Source: Lampris incognitus
Taxonomy: Eukaryota; Chordata; Actinopteri; Lampriformes; Lampridae
Direction of reading: 5' to 3'
Assembly: GCF_029633865.1 (NCBI RefSeq)
Contig: NC_079222.1
Coordinates: forward strand, 30,624,936-30,688,935
Length of the DNA stretch: 64,000 nucleotides
The position numbers and the translations under genes were made by a program. This document shows, piece after piece, positions 21,401-34,059 of the stretch. Below the pieces are notes generated by a model. That model was not told the DNA's origin. It made no database searches and saw only the letters and a list, made by a program, of their open reading frames with translations. How positions within the stretch are numbered: position 1 is the stretch's first letter; each line of letters opens with the position of its first letter.

Positions 21401-23755
21401 TGGCTGCTGATTTGTGGTTCATGGAAAACACAAAGGAGGAGTCAAATTTTTTTAGCAAGGGGTAAAAAAGGTGGCAAGCAAAATTATAGGGCTCGACATA
21501 TTCTGAACACACATAGGTGGCGGTAGGGCATCAGATATGGGGAAGGTAAACGTTACAGTAAAGTAAAAAAAAAAAAAAGCTTACTGTGGTGGTGCGGGGC
21601 AAAATTTACTGAGGGAGCCAGTCAGCTTGCTATGGAGATCATATCGCGGCCACACACAGGTGAAATTAACATTGCAGAGAAGGGGCGAATAAAACATTCA
21701 CTTCCGGTGGCGAAAGAAATTTGCGTCTTTGCTTCGCAACCTCAACCGATAGCAAAGAAGTGTGTGTGGTTGACCCATGGATGTAATACAGGTTGACCAA
21801 ACTTGGCTGTAATTGGCTGTAGTTTACTTAGTGAACCAGGATAGAGGAGACTTTGATTAAGTCAAGGTACAGATAAAATGATATATAACTGATGACATAT
21901 GCATGTCAGTGGTCCATTAATGTGTTTGAGGATTCTTTTAATCACACATAGATAGCTAGCTAGATTATTAAGATTTATGTTAAATGTTTTCAGTGGTAAT
22001 TTTGGGAGCTTCCCCTAGCCTCTTAATAGCGCCGCCTATGTGGACATGGTATATGAATCAATATGGTACAGTATCTCTCCTCCACTTATAATATTTTTTG
22101 AACCAGTACCAACTTTCTCTACCCTCAGACGAAGCCATGTGTTTTATTTTCATGGGAAAGTAATTGAAAGGAGCCAGTTAAGTATATATCAATTGAATTT
22201 AAGTACAAGACCATATAGCCGTCAAATTATTAACTATTGTCCTATTGAAGACAATACTTACTAACAATAACCCCATCCTTATTGGAGGCTGGGACAGCGA
22301 AAGGGCTTCCCTTGCCCTCGACCCCAGTGGCCCTTGGTTTGGGGCTCAGGATGTTAGGCAGTACAGAGACTGGTGGGCTGGTAGCTGTAGTGGGAGTGGG
22401 CAGGACTTCCGCTGCAGGATGGCTCTGGTTCCTCTGTTTATGTTTGGAGGTATCTTGGTGTTTTCTACCTTCTACTTGGGAGGCGCTGACTGCTGAAGAA
22501 AGAATGAGTAGGGGCAGGGATCAAGACAGAGAGAGAAAAGTCAAATTCAGAAACACGGAGAAGCACATACGACATGGAAAAGTGTTAGCGGCTAAATGAA
22601 ATTAATATGTTGGACACAAACAAGTCAGCAGATCTAATAAGAAGAAAATTTTAACTGTCCTAATCATTACTACATAAACAAACTCGCACAAATTTAACTG
22701 TACTTTGGAAACCAAGGTTAAAATACAAACATGTCAAAGATATTAAATGATTTCAAAACCCTTACCTAGTTTTGTGGATTGTTTTATATGTGACACTTTC
22801 TGCTTTTCAATGACAGAGTCAAGGTAGTCGATCTCCTCATCCAGATCAGCATATGATATAACTCTCCCTGCAGGGCCGACAAGATTAAAAATTCAAGATG
22901 CAGTGCTTTATTGGTACATAATCCTAATTTGCTATGAGTTTCCGAGTGTCTGAAATAGAAGCAGTGTAGGAAATAAACGCACGTGCCCAACATTTACCAA
23001 CTGCATCTTATGCTAGGTACAGTTTGCACTTTTATTCACGGTGAAGACATATCCCATTAGATAAACTCAGATACTAACTCTATAAATAAACATGTCTTAG
23101 CATCGTAGCACATCTTAGCACTTGAGGTGTAAAGCAAACATGTAAGACTTGGGCTACTATCATTTATAAATTCATGATACCTGCTCACATTATAACTTTC
23201 AGTTCTTTAACCATCTTACATTTTTTTACAGCAGAATATCTGACAGCTGAGATACCAGAAAGGGAAATCCACTAAAACTGCTATAATATAGGCTAACGAA
23301 ACCAAATGATACACTACATTTTACGTTACAAGCTGTCTAAAAACAATTTTTTTACAGGGTAATCTACAAGCAGGGGAGCAAGCATATGCCCCATCAGTGA
23401 TGTTTTGTCTCGTTTTATTTCTTTTTTGTCCCCCATAATCCTGTCTTTGTGTAGCCTACTTCATCACATGTAAATATGTGTGGTAAATACTTTCCCCATT
23501 AGATGTGTCATACAGCTTGAAAATGCTAGTTTTGAATGAACTGTGGGTTCAAAGAAAATTCAAAACAAAATGAGAATGGAAATCAGTTTTAATGACCGGG
23601 TAAAGTCTCACCATACAATGATTTTGAATAAACTGCTTACATATATTGCATCAGATGTAATATAACAACAAAAATATAAAAAATGGTTTAATACAAAATG
23701 GTAGGAGTAATTGAGACTGAGAAATAACACAATCACATTAATTAACTAATTAATA

Positions 23756-23796
<41 letters not shown>

Positions 23797-26176
23797 CTTC
23801 TGGAGCAGCTGCTTTATCAAAAACTAATAGAAGACTGAGTCTGCAGATGGTTTTAGGGGTTATGACCAAAGGTTTTGACAGTTTATAATCAAATGTCTTG
23901 GTCCTATTTTGAGCTGTTTTGGATTCTCACAAGCTCAATTAAAATTCTTTGTAAGACTCTGAAGATTTATAAAGTTCTGCTCAAGGATATTTTTTTTACC
24001 TCATTCAAAATTTCAGTAAACTCGGATTAGATCTGGCACATGCTCATCACATTGTTTTGAGGCCTCTTGTAGTTTCGGTTGTGATGAGATCATTTTAAAG
24101 GGAAGCCGTAAGACCTCCGAATGAGAGGTAGAGCAAAAGCCTTGCTCACTAAATGGCAATTTTATTTTTTCAGATATAATGATACCGCACACAAAAACAA
24201 ATGACTTCCTATTTTTAGTGAAGAGCGGTTACAGTTACTAGTGGTGAATAATACCCCAATGCCCAGATCAAATTTATATTTCAATCAAATATCCACTGCT
24301 TTCTTTTATCTCAGCACCTCATTTTAGCTCTCATCCGACAAGGACCTCAGCCCCTTATTTTAACAGAGGATCATATGGATTCACAATGATGAGGATGAGG
24401 GAACAGGTTTCTTCTTAAGTTTAATAAGATTTGTATGTCCGTATGTTGACTTTTATTTGACAAAGTGAGAACTCACTGAAATGTAGTACTGTATCCTGTA
24501 TGTGTTGTTATGTTCTTACCATAGATTATTTTATGTTGTCCATTTGCCAATTTGTTTTTAGTCTACTGCTGCCATCTTGTGGGGATGGTAAAACAAGGTC
24601 TATGGACTGTCACCAATGGCCATAGGCCTAGAACCAATATTGTTAATTATGGGGCTCAGCAGTGTCCCCAAACCCTACAATAAAGCAGGGCTCCGAGCAG
24701 GAACCAAATCAAATTTTCAGGAGCCAATAATAATAATAATAATAATACAATATAGTGATGTCACATGCTACATTGTTCAAGGGCTGCCTCACACTGCCTT
24801 TTTTTCTCCTCTTCATTGTCTGCCTTTGTTTGCTCTGCCAACAGAGGTGTCTCAAGGTGTCTTGTAGGGATGGGAGCTGAAGGGATGGGAGAGGAAGACT
24901 CCACTTGCTGCGCTTGGTTATCGTCATCTGTAAAGAACCGCACACTGATTGAATTGGGCTGGGATGACTCAAACGTCACTTGAGAACTTTCACTGGTCGA
25001 GTCGATATCGGCAACTGATGTCGAGGAGGCTGGGTTTGGATGTCGAGGAGGCTGGGTTTGGATGTAGAGAAGGCTGGGTTTGGATGTAGAGGAGGCTGGG
25101 TTTGGATAGGCAGGGACAGGAGTGAGGAAGTCTATATGTTTCGCTTGTACATTTCGTTTTCCTGCTGGGTGGCTAACGTTAGCTAGCTACGCACTTAGCT
25201 ACATCTAATGTCTAAATTCAAACTCCATCGAGCTAAATTAAACACTGTTCATAAAGTTAACACTTCAAATTTTTAATCCGATAAACGTGACGTTTAACTA
25301 TCTTCAACCACTGTTTCTGCTCATCTGTACAGCCGACGCTTCAACCGCCACAGGACGCGAGCAAGAGTGCGGAAAAGTTTGTGTATTGGAAACCGTAGAG
25401 GAGTTCACGCGATAGACGCAGGACCAAGAGGAAATGAGAGTTCAGGACACAAACAAAATGGAGGGCCTTTTTTTTTTTTGCTTTTGGGCAACGGCGGCCA
25501 CTGGCGACTGGCAAGAGAAAAAAAAGGTCGCAAAATTAAAAAGTTAGTCGCACAGGCGACCATTTTAGTCGCCATCTGGAGCCCTGACGAGTGTAGCCAA
25601 GTGCCCAATAAGGACAACCTGACCGCACTGTTGTCCGCACTTGGTCACAATAAACTTTATTTACACCGCACCTTTCTGACCAGCGTTACAAGTTACCTTA
25701 CACAACAGGATAAAATAATTCACATAGTCGAGATAAAACAACAGAATACCATAGAAATATAGGACATTGTGCCAGATCCGCTCCACAGAACAAGGTAAAA
25801 CACGGTCAGGATAAAGTCACAAGCATAATTAAAACGAAGAGAATTAGAGCCGATAAAACAAGGATTATGATAAAAACAATTACAGTGATGAAAGAAAAAT
25901 TTCAAAATATAAAAGTCCGGGAAACCAATAGTCCAATACCAAGCAAAGTTATCAGGATGACGTAACCATTAACTTTATTTCCCAAATCCCCACTTAGTTT
26001 AGTATATGAAACAGTTCAGACCACTGAGCAAGACACATGGGGGGGGGGGGCATGAAGAAAACGTTGTGTGTTTGAGTTGAGCAGTGAGGGGGAGGGCTGT
26101 GAGAGTCTGACAGTACCAGAGAATGGTGAAGTCCGACCAAACTCTCACAACCCTCACCTTTTCCTGCTTAACTCAA

Positions 26177-26237
<61 letters not shown>

Positions 26238-29200
26238 ACCAAACCAAAGCAAAATATCTAAGCATACGGTAGTAAACAAATGGGACTCATTTGTTTGCAA
26301 AATACTCACTTAACTTCATATTGTGCAGGATTAATTTTCCAGTTGAAAATGTTTGCAAATGCCAAAACTGAAATCCATGTTGTGTGTGCTTTCACCATTA
26401 TTATTGCAAATCAAGGGTATTGCATTATCACTTTCTGATGCCATCGTGCTGTCCTAGGTCTCATTATTACTTGTGTCTTGTAAAGAAGAGTACGGATGAT
26501 AGGCAACCCTTTGTCCTCTTTTTTTTCTATTTTTTCCAGCTTCAAGGCCTGTTAGAAATAGACTTGGTTTGTCAACTGAGTTTGTGGCTCCCGCTCAAAC
26601 AGGTACAAATCCCAGTGTAAGATTACACCTTCCTCTTGGTTGTCCAACATTTAGTATATTGAGGATGACAAAAAATAATGTAATGTCCGTTATCCCCCCT
26701 CCAGCCCTCTTAATGCCAGACATAAGACATAAGAAAGGCTCTTGAGCAACTCCATATCAAGAGCTCTGTCAGTGAAGAGACGCCCATGATGCTATGCAGC
26801 GACAATGCTGCTTCCCTTGGTGAGACAGCCCTCCAGCTGATGGGTCCATGTAATGGCTGAAAATGTTATCATGATTAAATAAATAACATGAGACACTAAC
26901 CATTTGTCATTCAGGATAAGAAAAACCTTTAAATTTAAGATACGAGTGGTCAACAAGGTTAAAGGCCCATAACGCCATTTTCTTAACTGCCAGACCATTG
27001 CTCTTAATTGCAATTTTCATAGATGGACACAGACAACAGCATAGTCAGTCATAAGACAGGATTTTAAATGGTCTTTCCATTTTGTAAACACAAGACTTAT
27101 AAAGATGTTCTGGATTTTCTCAAATAATGAATTTCGTTTCAACAGCACAAAAGCCGGTGATGTGACAGGCAAGCCGGTTAACACTCCCAGAGGTGGCAAG
27201 GTATGACCTGACGTGAAGATTTTCATCACAGCTGTTAATTTCTACAAGAAATGTTTATATATGATATTAAATCCCTCCCTTCCACCCTGTTTGCGTTTTA
27301 GGATAGCCCTGCCTCCAGCATCGGCATAAAGGTCCAAGACTTTGGAGGAGATAATGCGTGAGAAACAGCTCCACCGGCAGGAAATAGAAGAGCAGGTCTC
27401 CTCTACCAGCCAGTGTCAAGTTGTTGAATTACAGCCCTCTCTGAAACAAGCGGCTGGTTGTGCCCTCAGGAGGAAGGTTCCTGTCAGAGCCAGAGTTGCA
27501 CCACCATCTTTCGGCCCAGCCTCTGATGTCACTACTCGGATTCAAGAGACCCCTGTTGGCAAACGGCTAATCCTCAAACCCAAGGCTGTCTCACCTTTAC
27601 ACAGCACTTCCAGCACCACTTCAGCCTCACACACAACCTTGACCCAGAAGCAGGGATCTGTGGTATGACAGACAGAGTTACAAACCCTCTCACAGAGCCC
27701 CAAAAGCTCCCGTGTGTCCCCAAAGGCAAGAGGAAGAGGAGCTCTCCAGCAAACACACCAGCTGAGCTGGCAGAAACAACTGCTCCCAAGCTCCACTGCA
27801 GAACAGCATCCTTATGAGCCCCATAATCCCTGCGGCTGCCTGCTGCTTCCAGTGTGTGGGTTATAAAATATTCATTTCCCCACAGGGATTAATAAAAAAA
27901 ACCATTATAATATTAAAGTACATTATCTTATCTTTATGGTAGTGGAGTGTGGTTTAGCTTCAGTTGCAGGTGGGGAGAGATGGGGGTTGGGCTCCGCAGG
28001 AGAACCGATGCGCGATAGCAAGGCTGACCACTTATCAGCCTCTGAAGGTGGCTGGTTAGTGAACCTTGGTTGCAATTCAGTATTTTAAGTTTTATGTTTG
28101 TTTTACTTTAAGGTTATCTGACCTTTTACATATCTTCTCTCAAAAACAATTCAGGGTCGTTTCTGTTCATTTCTGCCCACAAGTTGATGAGCCAGGAAAA
28201 GCTCTACATTGTGAAGGTTTTAATATTTGCAATTTAATGGTCTCTGATTTCTCAAAGAGACCATAACTTGGCTACCATTTTTCTTGAGAATATCGTAAAG
28301 ACTAACGTCAGGTAATCTTTGAGAAAGGACTCTTAAAAAACAGAATTCCTATGTATGACCATATTGCATTGCCCGGCAATACTCAAACGTTACTGAGAGA
28401 AGTCAAATCAGTATACTGTGTACGCAACAGATGAGTAAATTAATTAAGGAGTTGTTAAGCAGCAGGTCTAGCAAGCCTCATACAGCTGCACTTATACCAG
28501 ACCAGCTTGCCTCCCAACCTCCTTATCATGTCTCTTAATTTGACATCCGACTAGATCTGACTGTTGGACAATTAGTGTAGTGTTGGGTTGTTTTGGGGGT
28601 TTTTTGCCCTTTTTCCAAGATTATGGCAGAAAAGAAAATCAAAAGATTCTTTTTGGTAACCCAACGGAGAACTAAAAGTCAAACTGAGTAGAAAATAATA
28701 TTTAATACATAAATAATGTGACATGGTTTCATTTTTCTTTTTGAGTCCTACGCTCATTTGATAACGTACACCCATTCTGCACAGTCTGCCTATTCTCCTT
28801 ATTTATCTAAATTGGTCTTAAAATATTAACGCTTGACTGCTCTTCCTCTGCATGATTGAAGGGGTTTCTCCAGTTCACACATGACTCACACATTGATGGC
28901 ATGGTGCCAGAGAATATCGCTAATGGACGGGCATTAAAGCTGCTGTTGGTAACTTTCTCTTAAGGCCACATTGTCATTATTTGTTATAGCATAGTATATA
29001 TCCAAATATACTTTGAAAAAACAGCTGCATAGAAATAGCAACCAGTGGCGGCTGGTGCTAAAAAAAATGGGGGGGGGGCATAATTTACTGTGGCACAGCA
29101 CACCTGACAGCTGCTTTAATGTCCACACAGCCAGTTATTAAGAAGGACAATGTAGCCTATAGATATTATCAGGGTTTGTAGACGGTGGATGATTGACAGT

Positions 29201-32200
29201 CGAGACGAGGCGTGGTGGTGGGTGTGAACATAATTGACAGCCACCACAATTTTCCAATCACATGAGATCAAAAAACATTAAAACAATACCAATTCGCTGC
29301 CAATAAGAGTGGGAGTGTCTGGGGCACAGTGGAAAATCTGAAGCAACCAATCAGACAGCAGCCTCAGGTCCCCTGCTCGCCACAAGCTTGAGGGCTTACA
29401 TAAGGTATCATTTGGCCAGCACCTCTCACCCAGGAAGTATATGTAGTCAGACAGAAATCAACCAAATACCGTTTGGAACCAATATTTAATGGCCGCTGAC
29501 AGGTGCTCACAGACTGAAAAACACTTGTATTTCATAATTATTTGCATTATACAACTAAGTTATATTTAACATGTTTAAGTAGATTTTAATCTCTTGATAT
29601 TTGAAGGGGGTGGTGCCCCAGCGCCCTGTACTGGCCAGAAGCCACTGATGGCAACATAGAAAACAGAGATGGAAGAGTCCCGTCACAAAAAAAAAGGTTG
29701 TGTAACACAGGGAGACCTAGTAAGGGCCCTACCTTCAGTACATAAAGTATTTAATAGCATATACAGATTAACTTCCTTGCTCTGTCTGTTTATCTACAGA
29801 ACAAAGGACATAGCCACCGGGCTCAGAGTGTTTACCAGAGGGAGTGTAAGCCTACATGTCAAATACAACCTTGTGACACAAAGAATAAAGAAAAGTACTA
29901 GCAGCTGCATGTTCACCTAGTGCGCAGTCATCTGACTTCTTATCTTGACCTCCGAGTCTCTATTTACTTTATGCATTTAGCTTGCTCCAAGCTCGAGCCG
30001 CTTCAAATGTGTACAACAGAATAAATTCAAACAAGAAATTAAAACCTCAAATCCTCAGACCCAACAGAATTTTTATTCTATACAATCTGTTCTGCTGTCT
30101 TCAGAATGAACTCCTGGTCCAGGCTCTTGTAATATCCTGCATTGACTACTGCTGGCAGGTCTCCCTGCAGCCACTTTCAAACCTCTGCAAATGATCCAGA
30201 ACACGGCGGCGCGTCTGGTCTTCAACCAACCCAAAAACAGCACATGTCACTCCGCTGTTCATATCCCTCCTCTGGCTCCCAGTTGCTGCCCGCATCAAAC
30301 TCAAAACCTTAATGCTGGCTTACAAAACAGCAACTAAAATGGCTCCCGCCTACCTGAACTTCCTCATTCAGGTCTACACTCAGTCCTGCTCACTACGCTC
30401 TGCCAGTGAAAGGAGCCTGGCACTTCTGCCACAACGGGGCCCGGAGTCACTACCCAGACTCTTCTCTTCTGTAGTTCCGCGGTGGTGGAACGAGTTACCA
30501 AACTCCATTTGATCCGCTGAGTCCCGCTCCATCTTTAAGAAGAAGCTAAAGACCCAGCTCTTTCTCGAATATCTCCACACCTGATGGTATTAAAAAAATG
30601 CACCCTATGCATTGTCTTTGTGCACTGCCTGTTGACACCTATATGTCCTATCGGACTTGAACCTAGTTTTTCTTCTTCTTGTTTTTGTTTTTTTGACACT
30701 TACTTGCGTTGTCGCCGCCTGACTACATCCTTGCTTGTGTTGTATTAACTCACTTTGGATAAAAGCGTCTGCTAAATGAAATTGTAAAACTGTAAATTAT
30801 GTATGACAGAAATGCCTATCAAAAATGTCTCAGTGACGGTAAGGTAAACAGGGATGTTTCTCAGGGTTCATGAAAAGGCAAAAAGACAAAGCTCATTTGA
30901 GTTTGCGGGTTATAACACAACAACACACTGTTGTCTTGACGGGTGTGGGAAGCCAACTGTACACACAGACAGGTAGGATGATGGCCATTTCACTACAAGA
31001 AAAGCAGAACTAACACCTCAATTAGAAGAAGTAGCTATATAAGCATGTGCAGTACTCAGGTGGGCTCTTGAAGTTTGACTATCATTACCTTAGATGACAT
31101 GTATAAGTTCAAGAGAGCATTTATGGTGCCATTTACACATTACTAGCTAGTTAAAAAAAACACCAAATAACAGTAAAAGCAGTCTTCCTTTTTATTTTAT
31201 GTCTGTTTTTTCATTCACTGGGTGAGCCCAGTGGCACAAGTGCGTGATTAGCTGTCTGTCTGGATGAGGCTGAGCTCAGAGACTCATACAGACTCGCACA
31301 ATTTTCATATTTCATAGTACGGAGAGCAAGGTGGCACAGTGGTTAGCGCGATCGCGTCACAGCAAGAAGGTCCTGGGTTCGAACCCCGGGGCAGTCCAAC
31401 CTTGGTGGTTGTCCCGGGTCGTCCTCTGTGTGGAGTTTGCATGTTCTCCCCATGTCTGTATGGGTTTCCTCCGGTTGCTCCGGTTTCCTCCCACAGTCCA
31501 AAGACATGTAGGTCGGGTGAATCGGCCATGCTAAATTGTCGCTAGGTGTGAATGTGTCTGCCCTGTGATGGACTGGCGGCCTGTCCGGGGTGTCTCCCCG
31601 CCTGCTGCCCAATGACTGCTGGGATAGGATCCAGCATCCCTGCGACCCTAATTAGGATAAGCAGCTTGGATAATGAATGGATGGATATTTCAGAGTACTT
31701 CGGTAGGCACTATAAAACTGCAGGTTCAAAAAAAAGAAAGAAAAAGAAAGCTGTTTAAGGTGTCTATTCTATGAGTCCAATGTGGGGGGGAAAGGCTTTC
31801 TGGGAATTCATTCCCTCAGCTGAATTTCAGCTGCAGTATTAGTGTCACTCACCATTCATATAAATGGCAGTAGGAAGCATTCCCGGAGGCTTGGCTGTGA
31901 ATGTTGTTGCTCTGACAGTCAATCATCCCTCTATTAAAGTTACACGCTTTTCAGCGCCAACGTGCAATGAATAGTCATGCTGACAGCATATGTCTAGTAT
32001 ACAACCTGCTGGTAATCATTAACTTATAACAGAGTGGGAAATTTGAGCTACAGTTGCATGAGCAAAGACGAGATCCTAGCCTGCACAGTAAAATAGCAAC
32101 AAAAAAGAGCAGGACCTGCCCTTTCCCCTTGAAATAAACTGCCATGCTGTGGCAAACTGACAGTTAGAGAGCAGACACTAAGGGGGGGGGGGTTGAAAAG

Positions 32201-32721
32201 GTGCATTTGCACTCACTTTGTTTGACAAATGACTGTCTCAGTGATGTTATTCTGTTTCAGCTACTTCTCCAAATGAAACAGCCAACAACTGGACAGTGTC
32301 CCTGTGTCTTATTCATGTGCCGTATAAACTGACAATGTGCACTATCCCCAATAAACCAAACAAATTGAAGCAAAAAGAATTGTGTTATTATATTAATCTG
32401 GGGCATCTGCCCAGCCTGTGTGGGTCCATGTGCAACAGCGATATTGGGAGGGATGGGGAGAGGGGGGGGGGGGCAAGAGAGGGAGACAGAGAGGGGAGAG
32501 AGGGCAGAGAGAGACAGAGAGAGGGGGACGGAGAGGGAGAGAGAGAGGGGGAGAGGGGGCAGAGAGAGACAGAGAGAGGGGGAGAGGGAGAGGGCGAGGG
32601 AGAGAAACAGTCTTCCATGTGGATCAGTGTGTTCTGGTGATCTCTCAGAGGTTTATGTAACAGCTTTAGGGAGCTTAACAGAGACTAACCATCTATTGCA
32701 CTCATTACATCTTGCAGGCGG

Positions 32722-32813
<92 letters not shown>

Positions 32814-33992
32814 CAAAAACAAGAGAGCGGGGGAGCACAATGTGAATAGTAAAACCCCTCATTTTCCTCACAGCATCCACGCAAACATGCAGATGATATT
32901 TTAATGATGATATTATAATTTCCTCATCTCTTTAAATACTGACTATATACTCCACCATGCGACATAGATATGAAAAACACGTTCAGCTTTAACGACTGTC
33001 TCACTGTTTGAAATCTAATTAAGTGATGGATCTGGACCTGTAGAGATGGCAAGAGATGAGAGACAGGCAGATGCAGAAATGCATTTCATCTAAATGATTA
33101 AAGCCAGCCATGGCGTGTGCTTGTGTGTGTGCACGTGCATGTGCACGTGTGTTGAAAAGAGCAGGGTCAGGATCAAACGGGAAAGAGGACCAGAATGCAC
33201 CTCTCCACCCATAGAGCAACCATGGAGACATACAGATGAACTGACGGAGACATACGGATGAACTGACGGAGACATACGGATGAACTGACAGAGACATACG
33301 GATGAACTGACGGAGACATACGGATGAACTGACGGAGACATACGGATGAACTGACGGAGACATACGGATGAACTGATGGAGACATACAGATGAACTGACG
33401 GAGACATACAGATGGATGGAATAAGAAACAAAGGGAGGGAAGAACAAGAGACAGACATAACAACACAGACCGTGAAAGAAAGTGAGACCAGAAATGGAAA
33501 GAAGCAGAGTTCAAGTAGACAGATGACATAGGGAAAGACTGGGGGGATAAAATGGGATGAAGAAAGCAGACAGGTTAGAGGTAGTGGTATCGGACTGGGG
33601 TGAAAGGGCAGAATGAGTGAAAGGGTGATCAATGGACGATTGCAAGAAAAAGTTAAAGAAAAAATAGGTGTAAGCATGGAGTAGACTACAAACAAGACTA
33701 GGTCTGGACCGCATATGGTCAGTGTTCAAAACTGTGGCCAGTTTGTTAGAGAGACAGTCAGTGGTAGCGTCTATAATGTGAATTCTGCAATTTCCTGTAG
33801 TGCTCACAATAATATTAGTTGTTAAAGTGTACTGAAGTAGCACATCACATGGCATGGGTAAGCTATCCATCCATCCATTATCCAAGCCGCTTATCCTACT
33901 GAGGGTCGCAGGGTTGCTGGAGCCTATCCCTGCAGTCATTGGGCGGTAGGCAGGAAGACACCATGGACAGGCCGCTGGTCCATCACAGGGCC

Positions 33993-34059
<67 letters not shown>

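Noticed and set aside
22245..22599. Plus-strand frames of 83 and 105 codons
   Set aside because: Shadows of the npdc1 stalk exon on the opposite strand.
24686..25586. Confident hAT element
   Set aside because: The ends match hAT style, but no 8-bp duplication flanks them, so it is listed only as possible.
33224..33414. CRISPR array
   Set aside because: The 22-bp units are directly adjacent with no unique spacers, in a vertebrate genome; it is a minisatellite.
33019..33695. Overlapping Ser/Val/Cys-rich frames of 118-201 codons on the minus strand
   Set aside because: All three frames stay open because the 22-bp minisatellite lacks stops; no start context or homology.
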